Shown: positions 41,437 to 49,658, counted from the stretch's first letter. The stretch is 64,000 nt of DNA from Meiothermus granaticius NBRC 107808 (GCF_003574355.1 NZ_QWLB01000003.1:50594-114593), one strand, 5' to 3'. Made by a program: numbers and translations. Notes: generated from the letters alone by a model not told the origin.

Positions 41437-42539
41437 CCGTCAAAACCGGGGTCCAGACCCACCGCCCGTGGGGCGCTGAGACCAATAGCCAGCAGAGTGT
41501 CCTGACCAACAGCCAGCAGAGCGCGGCAACCAACAGCCCGCAGGACCAGAACCTCCTGCCCTACCGCCCCCGCCGCCTGCGCTCGAGTGCCCCTTTGCGC
41601 GAGAGCGTGGCCGAGACGGTGGTACGGGCGAGCGACCTGATTCTGCCCTTTTTTCTGATCCCCGGTGAGGGCGAGGAGCCCATCGCCTCGATGCCAGGGG
41701 TCTCCCGGCTGGGCCTGAAGGGGTTTTTGCACGGGCTCGAGCGGGCCTTGAACCTCGGGGTGCGCTCGGTGATGTTGTTTGGGGTGCTGCCCGACTCGGC
41801 CAAAGACGAGCGGGGCTCGAGCGCAGCCGACCCAGAGGGTCCGGTCCCTACCGCCCTGCGGGCCGCGCGGGCTGCTTTTGGCAACGATGTGGTGCTCTAC
41901 TCCGATGTCTGTTTGTGCGCCCACACCTCGCACGGCCATTGTGGGCTGCTCAAGGAGACTCCCCGGGGGGTGATCATTGACAACGACGCCTCCCTGCCTG
42001 AGCTGGCTCGGATGGCGCTGACCCACGCCGAAGCCGGGGTGGATTTCGTCTCCCCCTCGGACATGATGGACGGACGGGTGGGGTACATCCGCCGGGCCCT
42101 GGACGCCGCTGGACAGACCGAGGTGGGTATTTTGGCCTACGCGGTCAAGTATGCCAGCGCCTTTTATGGCCCCTTCCGTGAGGCTGCCCACAGCGCCCCG
42201 AGCTTTGGGGATCGGGCTACCTATCAGATGGATCCGCGCAATGCCCGTGAAGCCCTGCGCGAGGCGGCTCTGGATGAGGCCGAGGGGGCCGATTTCCTGA
42301 TGGTCAAGCCGATCTTGCCTTATCTGGATATCCTGACCCGGTTGCGCCCCCAGACCCATCTGCCCCTGGTGGCCTACCAGGTCAGCGGAGAGTATGCCAT
42401 GCTCAAAGCGGCGGTGCAGGCAGGGGTGCTGGAGGAGCCTCGAGCTGTGCGCGAAACCCTACAGGCCATCAAGCGGGCTGGGGCTGATCTGATCATCACC
42501 TACTATGCCCTGCAGGCCCTCGAGGGAGAATGGTTGTAA
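41433..42539 (+). CDS. hemB: Porphobilinogen synthase (delta-aminolevulinate dehydratase)
   Basis: Condenses two 5-aminolevulinates to porphobilinogen. The 368-residue protein has the metal site DVCLCAHTSHGHCG, active-site lysines in YAVKYASAFYGPFREA and MVKPILPYLDI, and RTLRE-like RRLRSSAPLRE near the start. It is longer than usual at the N-terminus: about 40 residues precede the conserved YRPRRLRSS, and these include two full copies and one partial copy of an 8-residue repeat (TNSQQSxx). The start ATG overlaps the hemD stop. The repeat-bearing tail is likely disordered. Confidence 0.94.
   Translation: MTVKTGVQTHRPWGAETNSQQSVLTNSQQSAATNSPQDQNLLPYRPRRLRSSAPLRESVAETVVRASDLILPFFLIPGEGEEPIASMPGVSRLGLKGFLHGLERALNLGVRSVMLFGVLPDSAKDERGSSAADPEGPVPTALRAARAAFGNDVVLYSDVCLCAHTSHGHCGLLKETPRGVIIDNDASLPELARMALTHAEAGVDFVSPSDMMDGRVGYIRRALDAAGQTEVGILAYAVKYASAFYGPFREAAHSAPSFGDRATYQMDPRNAREALREAALDEAEGADFLMVKPILPYLDILTRLRPQTHLPLVAYQVSGEYAMLKAAVQAGVLEEPRAVRETLQAIKRAGADLIITYYALQALEGEWL
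41481..41552 (+). repeat. 24-base tandem repeat inside hemB
   Basis: Three consecutive 24-base units starting ACCAAYAGCC lie at 41481-41504, 41505-41528 and 41529-41552. They encode TNSQQSVL, TNSQQSAA and TNSPQDQN. The third unit is diverged. The unit length is a multiple of three, so copy-number change would keep the frame. Confidence 0.75.
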
Positions 42540-43696
42540 GGGGGGATGGGTTGTTTCGTTATCGGCCTCGGTTCCAACCCCGGCTTTCGAGGCGCTGGGT
42601 TTGGGTGACCTTTGCCCTGGTGGTGGGGTTTTTGGTGGCTCAGGTAGGATGGTGGATCCTTTTCCAGCGGCACTACATTCAGCAGACTGTAGCCTATGCC
42701 GAGACGGCCTGGCTGCAGCAGGCTGCCTTGGTACAGCGGCTTTGGGCGGAAACCCGCCCAGCCGAGCGCCCAGCTCTGGCCGAGGAACTCCGGCGGGACT
42801 TCCCCCAGCTCGAGATTCAGGGGGATAACGTGTATGTGCGGCCTGAGCCCCTTCTTAGCTACCGCGAGAGCCAGCTGCGCTACCTGCGGATGTTCGCTTT
42901 TGAGGGCCCCTTTTTCCTGGTGGTGATGCTGGCGGGGTTGTGGATCATCGCTCATAGCCTGGCCTCTGAACGCGAGTTCAAGCGGCGCCAGCAGAACTTC
43001 TTGATGGCAGCCACCCACGAGTTCCGCACCCCCATCAGCACCCTGCGCCTGCTGGCGCAAACCCTGGATCTGCGCGAGCTGCCCAAGGAGAAGCAGCGCG
43101 ATTACCTGCAGCACATGAACCAGGAAATCTCGCGCTTAGAAAGCCTTTCCGAGCGCTTGCTGGCCACCGCCCGGCTCGAGCAGGGCCTGCATCAAGCCGA
43201 TCGTGGAGTTCACGACCTCAACCCGGTTGTGGCCCAGGCGTTATCTCACCAACGCGCGGTGCTGGAGGCTCGAGGGGCCTCGCTGACCTTCGAGCCTGCC
43301 CCCCAGCCCCTCTGGGTTGAGCTGGATCCTGAAGCCTTCGGACTGGTCTTTTCTAACCTGCTGGAGAATGCGCTGAAATACAGCCCTGGGCGTGAGAAGC
43401 CAATCTGGGTGCGCCTGAAGGCCCAGGAGGGCCAGGCCGTGCTCGAGGTCGAAGACCGTGGGGTGGGGCTGCGGCGGGGTGAGCTGGCCCGTATCTTCGA
43501 GCCGTTTTACCGCTCGGGTGAGGAGGCGACCCGGGAGACCCAGGGCCTGGGCCTAGGGCTTTACCTGGTGCGCTCGATCACCGCCTTGATGGGGGGAAGC
43601 GTGGAGGCGGAGTCCCTGGCTCAGGGCAGCCGCTTCCGGGTGCGCTTGCCGCTCCGCAGCGGGGCGGTTTCAGCCCCAGAGAGGAGCCCGGCGTGA
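42530..43696 (+). CDS. Membrane sensor histidine kinase within the heme operon
   Basis: A 388-residue kinase with two membrane helices (about 23-45 and 125-145) around an extracytoplasmic segment of about 80 residues. The cytoplasmic part has HisKA with the phospho-acceptor histidine in FLMAATHEFRTPISTLRLL (near 163), and an HATPase domain with FSNLLENALKYSP, VEDRGVGL and GLGLGLYLVRSI. No HAMP domain is visible. The ATG overlaps the hemB stop by 10 bases; a TTG seven codons later with AAGGGGG upstream is a possible alternative. It pairs with the OmpR-type regulator that follows by ATGA-like overlap. Confidence 0.88.
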   Translation: MVVRGDGLFRYRPRFQPRLSRRWVWVTFALVVGFLVAQVGWWILFQRHYIQQTVAYAETAWLQQAALVQRLWAETRPAERPALAEELRRDFPQLEIQGDNVYVRPEPLLSYRESQLRYLRMFAFEGPFFLVVMLAGLWIIAHSLASEREFKRRQQNFLMAATHEFRTPISTLRLLAQTLDLRELPKEKQRDYLQHMNQEISRLESLSERLLATARLEQGLHQADRGVHDLNPVVAQALSHQRAVLEARGASLTFEPAPQPLWVELDPEAFGLVFSNLLENALKYSPGREKPIWVRLKAQEGQAVLEVEDRGVGLRRGELARIFEPFYRSGEEATRETQGLGLGLYLVRSITALMGGSVEAESLAQGSRFRVRLPLRSGAVSAPERSPA

Positions 43697-44505
43697 AGGG
43701 TCAGGTGCTGATTGTAGAAGACGAGCCGGCCATGGCCCAGGTTCTGGCCGACAACCTCGAGAGCGAGGGTTTGAGGGTTGTTGTGGCCACAGATGGAGAG
43801 GCGGCTCAAACCCTGTGGCGCGCGCTGGAGCCTGAGCTGGTGGTGCTGGATGTGATGCTGCCCAAACTGAGTGGCCTCGAGGTCTGCCGTAGGATGCGGG
43901 CGGCGGGATTTTCGGCCCCGGTGCTGTTCCTGTCGGCCAAAGGCGCCCCCGAGGAGCGTACCGAGGGGTTGCGGGTGGGGGGGGATGACTACATGGGCAA
44001 GCCCTTTCACCTGCCGGAGTTCCTGGCTCGGGTGGAGAACCTGCTGCGCCGCCGGGAGGAGCACCGCACGGTGTCGGAGTACCGCTTTGGTGGGTACCGT
44101 GTGGACTTCCACACCTGGACTGCCCACCTGCAAGGGGGGCGCAGAGAGCTGCTCAGCGAGCGCGAGCTGGCCATCTTCAGGCTGCTGGCCGAACGGGCTG
44201 GGGAGGTGGTGAGCCGCGACGAGATCCTGGACCGGGTATGGGGCCAGGAGGTGTTCCCCTCCAGCCGCACGATTGACAATTTCGTACTGCGCTTGCGCCG
44301 CCTCTTCGAGCCTGACCCCTCGAGCCCCATCTACTTTCACACCGTCTGGGGGGTGGGGTACCGGTTTACCCCAGAAGGTGACGCCAAGACCCGCCTGGAA
44401 AATATGCGCAACGCGCACGGTCGTGCCGACCGCTTGGAGGGTATGCACAAAGTGCACGGTCGTACCGATCGCTTGGAAGGCCTGCCTGATGAGGAATCCG
44501 CATGA
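43693..44505 (+). CDS. OmpR-family response regulator with repeated C-terminal tail
   Basis: A 270-residue regulator. The receiver domain (about 3-115) has the acidic pocket (IVEDEP), the phospho-Asp in LVVLDVMLPKLSG and Lys in YMGKPFH. The winged helix (about 130-228) contains SERELAIFRLLAERAGEVVSR-like sequence and SRTIDNFVLRLRRLFE, VWGVGYRF. About 38 extra residues follow, with two copies of a 13-residue repeat (xMxxxHGRxDRLE). The start is a GTG overlapping the kinase stop, and the stop overlaps the hemE start (ATGA). It probably regulates heme or respiratory genes. Confidence 0.88.
   Translation: MKGQVLIVEDEPAMAQVLADNLESEGLRVVVATDGEAAQTLWRALEPELVVLDVMLPKLSGLEVCRRMRAAGFSAPVLFLSAKGAPEERTEGLRVGGDDYMGKPFHLPEFLARVENLLRRREEHRTVSEYRFGGYRVDFHTWTAHLQGGRRELLSERELAIFRLLAERAGEVVSRDEILDRVWGQEVFPSSRTIDNFVLRLRRLFEPDPSSPIYFHTVWGVGYRFTPEGDAKTRLENMRNAHGRADRLEGMHKVHGRTDRLEGLPDEESA
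44401..44478 (+). repeat. 39-base tandem repeat at the 3' end of the response regulator gene
   Basis: Two 39-base units (44401-44439 and 44440-44478) share most positions, including CACGGTCGT and CGCTTGGA. They encode NMRNAHGRADRLE and GMHKVHGRTDRLE, and a third unit may begin with GGCCTG. The repeat lies just before hemE and lengthens the regulator beyond the usual OmpR end. Confidence 0.75.
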
Positions 44506-45572
44506 GTCTTGAGAAAAATCCTAGCCCAAAGCCCTCGACCCCGCTGTTCCTCCGGGCAGCCTGGGGGGAGGATACGGAGCGGGCCCCGCTGTGGCTGATG
44601 CGCCAGGCTGGGCGCTATCTGCCTGAATACCTGGCCATCAAGGCCAAGGCCTCGTTCTGGGAGATGGTGAGGACCCCTGAATTGGCGGCTGAGGTCAGCC
44701 TGCAGCCCCTGCGGCGATTTCCGCTGGACGCGGCCATCATCTTCAGCGATATCATGACCCCCCTCCCCGCGATGGGGGTGGAGATCGCCTTTAGTCCGGG
44801 CCCGGTGGTGGCCGATCCCATTCGCTCCCAGACACAGGTTGAGGCCCTGCGGGTGCCCAGCAGCGAGGAACTGGCCCCCTTTTTGGCCGAAGCCCTCCGA
44901 CTGACCCGCAGGGAGCTCGAGCCCCAAGGGGTTCCGCTGATTGGGTTTGGTGGGGCTCCGCTGACTTTGGCTACCTACTTGATTCAGGGGGCGGGCTCAA
45001 AGGAGTACGAGGACTTCCGAGCTTTTTTGCGCCTCGAGCCCGCCGCTACCCACGCCTTGCTGGCCAAGCTCACCGAGGTCTCGATCCGCTACCTGAGGAT
45101 GCAGGTCGAGGCCGGGGCCCAGGCCATCCAGCTTTTTGATTCCTGGGCCGGTCTGCACGACCCGGCCACCTACCGTGAGTTCGCCCTTCCCTATAACAGC
45201 GCGATCTTGCGCGCCCTGGAGGGGCTGGGGGTGCCCCGCATCTACTTAGCGGTGGGGGCTTCGCACCTCTATCCGGTCATCGCTGAGCTGCCCTGTGAAG
45301 CGGTGAGCGTGGACTGGCGCTTGGGCCTCGAGCGCATCCGCCCTCAGCTTCCTGGAAAGACCCTGCAGGGCAACCTTGACCCCAGCGTGCTGCTGGCCTC
45401 GAGGGAGGTCATCACCCGCGAGGCCCATAAGGTTTTGCGGGCGGGGTTGGGGGGGGCGCACATCTTCAACCTTGGCCACGGGGTTATCCGCACCACCCCG
45501 CCGGATCATGTGGCCCACCTGGCCGAGGTGGTACACAGCTTTAGTCGTTTACAGGAGCCAAAGCATGTCTGA
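44502..45572 (+). CDS. hemE: Uroporphyrinogen decarboxylase
   Basis: Converts uroporphyrinogen III to coproporphyrinogen III by four decarboxylations. The 356-residue protein has the N-terminal signature PLWLMRQAGRYLPEY, the catalytic-loop region DAAIIFSDIMTPLPAMG, GFGGAPLTLATYLI, and GNLDPSVLLA near the end. It overlaps the response regulator gene by four bases and runs into hemQ with an eight-base overlap. Confidence 0.95.
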   Translation: MSLEKNPSPKPSTPLFLRAAWGEDTERAPLWLMRQAGRYLPEYLAIKAKASFWEMVRTPELAAEVSLQPLRRFPLDAAIIFSDIMTPLPAMGVEIAFSPGPVVADPIRSQTQVEALRVPSSEELAPFLAEALRLTRRELEPQGVPLIGFGGAPLTLATYLIQGAGSKEYEDFRAFLRLEPAATHALLAKLTEVSIRYLRMQVEAGAQAIQLFDSWAGLHDPATYREFALPYNSAILRALEGLGVPRIYLAVGASHLYPVIAELPCEAVSVDWRLGLERIRPQLPGKTLQGNLDPSVLLASREVITREAHKVLRAGLGGAHIFNLGHGVIRTTPPDHVAHLAEVVHSFSRLQEPKHV

Positions 45573-46380
45573 CGAAGCCAAAATTCCTCCCACCCAACCT
45601 CGAGCCTCCGGACCGCGCGAGTACAGCGAGAAGCAGACCCGCCGGATGGTGGACCTTGATCCTGCCGGGCTGATCAGCCGCAAGGCCCCCGACCAGGCCA
45701 AGCGCCAGTTCCTCAACTATGCCTTTTACAAGCTGGATCCGGCCTTTCGCCGTTTGCCCAAGGCCGAGCGCGAGGCCGCCAAGGCCGAGTTTTCCGAGGT
45801 GGTGTGCCGCTGGTCGGAGCGCGGAGAGGGCTTCATCCTCCGCAGTTATTCGCTGGTGGGGACCCGCGCAGATGTGGACTTCATGCTCTGGCGGATTGCC
45901 TTCAGCATAAACGAGTTTCAGGCCATGCAGGCCGAGCTCAACAAAACCCAGCTGATGGGGTATTTGAGCCAACCCTACTCGTTTCTCTCGATGCAGAAGC
46001 GCTCAATTTATGTGGACCGCTTCAACCCCGAGGGGGAGGGGGTGCATCTGCTGCCGGGGCAGGGGGGGTATCTCTTCGTCTACCCCTTCATCAAAACCCG
46101 CCCCTGGTACGACCTCTCCCCTCAGGCCCGCCAGGGGATGATGGACGAGCACATCTATGTCTCGGCGCCGTTTACCGGGGTAACCCTCAACACCTCCTAT
46201 TCCTATGGGATTGACGATCAGGAGTTTGTGGTGGCCTTCGATTCCAATTACCCCCAGGAGTTTGTGGATCTGGTACAGCGCCTGCGCTTCACCGAGGCCA
46301 GCCAATACACCCTTTCCGATACGCCGATGTTCACCTGCATCAAGAAGCCCATCCGCGAGGTGATGGAGGATCTGGCCTAG
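45565..46380 (+). CDS. hemQ: Coproheme decarboxylase HemQ (ChdC)
   Basis: Last step of the coproporphyrin-dependent heme route: peroxide-driven removal of two carboxyls from coproheme. The 271-residue protein belongs to the chlorite-dismutase-like family. Family features are QFLNYAFYKLDPAFRRLP, GFILRSYSLVGTRADVDFMLW, the region SQPYSFLSMQKRSIYVDR, PFIKTRPWYDLSPQARQGMM with the proximal histidine in MDEHI, and the C-terminal LSDTPMFTCIKK. The ATG at 45565 has AGGAG eight bases upstream. Its location between hemE and hemH supports a role in heme synthesis and not chlorite detoxification. Confidence 0.93.
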   Translation: MSDEAKIPPTQPRASGPREYSEKQTRRMVDLDPAGLISRKAPDQAKRQFLNYAFYKLDPAFRRLPKAEREAAKAEFSEVVCRWSERGEGFILRSYSLVGTRADVDFMLWRIAFSINEFQAMQAELNKTQLMGYLSQPYSFLSMQKRSIYVDRFNPEGEGVHLLPGQGGYLFVYPFIKTRPWYDLSPQARQGMMDEHIYVSAPFTGVTLNTSYSYGIDDQEFVVAFDSNYPQEFVDLVQRLRFTEASQYTLSDTPMFTCIKKPIREVMEDLA

Positions 46381-46394
46381 CCACGGGGAACCCT

Positions 46395-47348
46395 ATGAAT
46401 ATACTGTTTATGGCCTACGGTACGCCTTACCAGCGTCACGAGATCGAGCCTTACTACACCGATATCCGCCGGGGAAGAGCCCCCACCAAAGAGCTTTTGC
46501 AGGAGCTCGAGGAGCGCTACCACCTCATTGGGCGCAGCCCGCTCAACGAGATCACCTTTGCCCAAGCCGTGCGGCTCGAGGCCGCCCTCAATGCCACCCT
46601 GCCGTTGTATCCGCAGTTGCTGCAAGCCTCTCCTGGGGCCAGGGTGCGCGGTCCGGCGCGGGTTTATCATGGCACCAAGCACTGGCATCCGCTGATCCGG
46701 GAGGCGGTTGAGGCCATGGCCGAGGATGGGGTGCGGCAAGCGGTGGGGATCATCGCGGCCCCCCACTACTCCGCCCGCAGCACCGCTGAATACCAGCAGA
46801 AGGTACAGGAGGCCTTGGCTGAGCTGGGCAACCCCTTTGAAATCCGCTATGTAGAGGAGTACTTTGATCACCCTGGCTATATTCAAGCGGTGAGCACGCG
46901 GGTGGGGGAACAGCGCTGGCGCCTGGTCGAGCCCTCTAAGGCCTTGTTCCTCTTCACCGCTCACTCGATCCCCGAGCGGGCCGCACAGGACGGGCGTTAC
47001 CCCGGCCAGATTCGCTCCACAGCGGAGCTGGTGGCCCAGCGCCTGGGGCTGGAGCATTGGGATACGGCCTGGCAGTCGGCGGGGCGGACCCCTGAGCCTT
47101 GGATTGGGCCGGACATCAACCAAAAGCTCGAGGAAGTGGCTGCCCAAGGCTACAAAGAGGTGGTGGTGACGGCGGTGGGGTTCCCCAGCGACCACCTAGA
47201 GGTCTATTTCGACCTCGATTATGAGGCTCAAAACACCGCACAAAAGCTAGGGCTTCGCCTCTTGCGTACCCGTAGCCTCAATGCCGATCCCGACTACATC
47301 GAGGTGTTGCGCGAGGTGGTGGCTCGGAAATGGGCGGAGTTTTGTTGA
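46395..47348 (+). CDS. hemH: Ferrochelatase (coproporphyrin type, CpfC)
   Basis: Inserts ferrous iron into the porphyrin. The 317-residue protein starts MNILFMAYGTPYQRHEIEPYY and has YHGTKHWHPLIREAV, the metal-handling region IAAPHYSARSTAEYQ and FTAHSIPERAAQDG, then TAVGFPSDHLEVYFDLD with the conserved glutamate. In an organism with HemQ the natural substrate should be coproporphyrin III. It follows hemQ by 14 bases, and the hemY start touches its end. Confidence 0.93.
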   Translation: MNILFMAYGTPYQRHEIEPYYTDIRRGRAPTKELLQELEERYHLIGRSPLNEITFAQAVRLEAALNATLPLYPQLLQASPGARVRGPARVYHGTKHWHPLIREAVEAMAEDGVRQAVGIIAAPHYSARSTAEYQQKVQEALAELGNPFEIRYVEEYFDHPGYIQAVSTRVGEQRWRLVEPSKALFLFTAHSIPERAAQDGRYPGQIRSTAELVAQRLGLEHWDTAWQSAGRTPEPWIGPDINQKLEEVAAQGYKEVVVTAVGFPSDHLEVYFDLDYEAQNTAQKLGLRLLRTRSLNADPDYIEVLREVVARKWAEFC

Positions 47349-47349
47349 G

Positions 47350-48744
47350 ATGGCGCACCTAATCATTGTCGGTGGGGGAATCTCGGGGCTCTCGGCTGCC
47401 TATTACGCCCGGCGGGCGGCCCCGGAGCTGAAGATCACCCTGCTCGAGGCCGAAGCCCGGCTGGGAGGCAAGATCACCACGGTGGTCGAGGAGGGGTTTG
47501 TGCTCGAGGGCGGCCCTGACGCGGTGGTGCGCTACAAGCCCTGGGCGATCGCCCTGATGAAAGACCTGGGGCTCGAGGCGCAGATGGTTGGAACCATCCC
47601 CACCCAGCCCTCCGCGCTGATTCACGACGGGCATCAAGCCCTGCCGATTCCGCCGGGGTTACAGATGGTCATCCCAGGGGATCTGCGGGCGATGGCCATG
47701 AGCCCCTTGCTGAGCCCTTTGGGCAAGGCTCGAGCTGCCCTTGACCTCGTCCTGCCCAAGGGGCCAGAGCAGGATGAGCCCTTTGGGGCTTTTATCACCC
47801 GCAGGCTGGGACCCCAGCTGTGGGAGCGCTTGGCTGCGCCCCTCTCGGGGGGGATTTATGGTGGGGATCCTTATGCGATCTCCACCCTGGCGGCCTTCCC
47901 TCAGCTCAAGGCCCTCGAGCAAACCCACGGCAGCCTGATCCGGGGGGCCTTGCAGCAGCGAAAAGAGCGGGGCAGCCGCGAGGCCGGGGGGCTTTTTGCT
48001 TCGCTCAAACAGGGGCTGGGAAGCTGGGTGGAAGCCCTAGGGGCCCATTTGCCTGAGGTGGAGGTGTGCCTGGGCACCCCAGTGGAGGGGCTGAGGCAAC
48101 GGGGCGAAGGCTGGCAGGTGCTCACCGCTGAGGGGGGGCTCGAGGCTGATGCGGTGCTCCTGGCTACCCCAGGGCCGGTCACGGCTCGGTTGCTCCAGGG
48201 GCTGCACCCTGCTGCCGCCGCAGCCTTGGGGGAGATTCCCTATGGCCGCTCGGCTACGGTGAGCTTGGCCTTTCCCCAGGAGAAGCTGCCCCCTCGCGTG
48301 GGGCATGGGATGCTGATGGCGGCAAACGCCGGGTTTCGGGTACGGGGCTTTACCTGGACCGATCAGAAGTGGGCCGCTCGGGCTCCTGAGGGCTACAGCC
48401 TGGTGCGGGCGTATTTCTCCGGGGTGGACGGGGACGAGGCCACCCTGTTGAACCTGGCCAAAGTCGACCTGAGTCGGTTGTGGGGCAGGCTTCCGGAGCC
48501 GCAGCGGGCTTGGGTTTTTCGTTGGGAGCAAGGGCTTCCGCAGTACACGGTGGGCCACCTGAATCGTGTGCAGCAGGCCCTCGAGGCCGAAGCCTTGCCG
48601 GGGCTGTTTTTGGCCGGAGCCGCGTATCACGGTGTGGGGTTGCCTGAGGTGGTGCGAATGGGCCAGGAGAGGGCCTTGAAGGCGGTGGGGTTCTTACAGG
48701 GGGCTTCGCTGCCCCCGGTGACAGTAGAGCCGGGAGGGGTTTGA
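47350..48744 (+). CDS. hemY: Coproporphyrinogen/protoporphyrinogen oxidase, HemY type (CgoX)
   Basis: FAD enzyme that oxidises coproporphyrinogen III to coproporphyrin III, using oxygen. The 464-residue protein opens with the dinucleotide motif IIVGGGISGLSAAYYARR, has EAEARLGGKITTVVEEGFVLEGGPDA, a central substrate domain, and the C-terminal FAD segment LPGLFLAGAAYHGVGLPEVVRMGQ. The ATG at 47350 lies one base after the hemH stop; an earlier start would lie inside hemH. It is the last gene of the heme operon. Confidence 0.92.
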   Translation: MAHLIIVGGGISGLSAAYYARRAAPELKITLLEAEARLGGKITTVVEEGFVLEGGPDAVVRYKPWAIALMKDLGLEAQMVGTIPTQPSALIHDGHQALPIPPGLQMVIPGDLRAMAMSPLLSPLGKARAALDLVLPKGPEQDEPFGAFITRRLGPQLWERLAAPLSGGIYGGDPYAISTLAAFPQLKALEQTHGSLIRGALQQRKERGSREAGGLFASLKQGLGSWVEALGAHLPEVEVCLGTPVEGLRQRGEGWQVLTAEGGLEADAVLLATPGPVTARLLQGLHPAAAAALGEIPYGRSATVSLAFPQEKLPPRVGHGMLMAANAGFRVRGFTWTDQKWAARAPEGYSLVRAYFSGVDGDEATLLNLAKVDLSRLWGRLPEPQRAWVFRWEQGLPQYTVGHLNRVQQALEAEALPGLFLAGAAYHGVGLPEVVRMGQERALKAVGFLQGASLPPVTVEPGGV

Positions 48745-48794
48745 ACCGCAGGCCGGGGTGGCTCGAGCCCTGGGAAAAGCCCAAACTCCTGGCT

Positions 48795-48808
48795 ATGACC
48801 TGAGTCAT
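48795..48808. promoter_or_regulatory. FNR-like palindrome upstream of the ferredoxin gene
   Basis: ATGAC-CTGA-GTCAT is a perfect palindrome with FNR-box geometry (TTGAT-N4-ATCAA in E. coli). Its centre is at 48801.5; a class II site would put transcription start near 48843, 64 bases before the ferredoxin ATG. A second copy of the pattern lies upstream of the cupin gene. The rest of the 48745-48906 gap shows no gene. Confidence 0.55.
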
Positions 48809-48906
48809 GGCCAGGGTTGCCCTGGTGCTTCAAAGCTAGGGGCTGAGGTGAGCCGCATGCAGAGTCCGATCCCCGCTGTTCGCACCCCAGTTCCTCGGAG
48901 GGCCCG

Positions 48907-49173
48907 ATGCCCCATGTGATCGCCGAGCCCTGCATTGGGGTCAAAGATCGAAGCTGCCAGGAAGTCTGCCCGGTGGAGTGCATCTATGACGGCGGGGATC
49001 AGCTCTACATCCACCCCGACGAGTGCATTGACTGCGGGGCCTGTGTCCCGGCCTGCCCGGTCTCAGCCATCTACCCCGAGGAAGACTTGCCCGAGCTGTG
49101 GGCGAGCTGCGTGGAGAAAAACCGCCGGCTATCGGCGGGGCCCAATCGGCATCGTTTGGAAGGGGAACCCTAG
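48907..49173 (+). CDS. Seven-iron ferredoxin (3Fe-4S/4Fe-4S)
   Basis: An 88-residue cytoplasmic electron carrier, close to the well-studied Thermus ferredoxin. Cysteines follow the Azotobacter-type pattern: GVKDRSCQEVCPVECIYDGG supplies cluster I and CIDCGACVPACPVSAIY cluster II. The C-terminal extension (LPELWASCVEKNRRL) is also typical. An FNR-like box lies about 105 bases upstream, so it may be induced when nitrate respiration starts. The gene precedes a heme-copper-oxidase-like membrane gene by 18 bases. Confidence 0.9.
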   Translation: MPHVIAEPCIGVKDRSCQEVCPVECIYDGGDQLYIHPDECIDCGACVPACPVSAIYPEEDLPELWASCVEKNRRLSAGPNRHRLEGEP

Positions 49174-49191
49174 CAGATCGGAGCCCCGAGC

Positions 49192-49638
49192 ATGTATTTC
49201 TGGGAGTTTTTGTTTATCCGTACCGGCTTGCTCTACCTGGCCTATACCGCGCTGAGCGGTACGGCCTTTTACCTCTGGCCCGGCCTAATCCCCTATTTCA
49301 AGACCGGCCACGTCCACGCTGGGCTGATGGGGTTTTTCCTCAGCATGGTGATGGGGGTGGCCTATTGGATGATGCCTCGCCCAGGCCGCCTGCGCCAAGA
49401 CCGGCTCGAGGCGGCTACCTATATGGCCCTCAACACCGGGCTGATTCTGCGGCTGGTGCTCGAGCCCTGGATGCTCCACAGCGGTAACCCTGTTCTGAGG
49501 CTCTTTCTGGGGGGCGCGGGGCTGCTGCAACTCGGGGCGGTGGGCCTCTTCATCTACGCGATGACCCGGCGGGTAGTGACGGGCGAGATGCTGCTCCAGC
49601 TCCGGGCTAAGCGGGAGGCCAAAGCCCCAGAGCAATAA
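49192..49638 (+). CDS. Small membrane protein resembling part of heme-copper oxidase/NorB subunit I
   Basis: A 148-residue protein with four membrane helices. The second segment reads GHVHAGLMGFFLSMVMGVAYW, similar to the histidine-bearing helix of CcoN and NorB-type subunits, and is followed by MMPRPGRLRQDR. Only a small portion of a full oxidase subunit is present, so it cannot be a complete oxidase. Similar small proteins occur in denitrification loci of Thermus and others and may bind heme or help assemble nitric oxide reductase. It lies 18 bases after the ferredoxin gene. Confidence 0.6.
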   Translation: MYFWEFLFIRTGLLYLAYTALSGTAFYLWPGLIPYFKTGHVHAGLMGFFLSMVMGVAYWMMPRPGRLRQDRLEAATYMALNTGLILRLVLEPWMLHSGNPVLRLFLGGAGLLQLGAVGLFIYAMTRRVVTGEMLLQLRAKREAKAPEQ

Positions 49639-49658
49639 GGCAAAGGCAGCGCCTGGCC

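Noticed and set aside
41481..41552. CRISPR-like or attachment-site repeat
   Set aside because: The units are contiguous, 24 bases long, in frame within hemB, and have no spacers.
47281..47349. Longer HemY starting inside hemH
   Set aside because: The FAD-binding motif begins directly after the ATG at 47350; the extension is out-of-frame hemH sequence.
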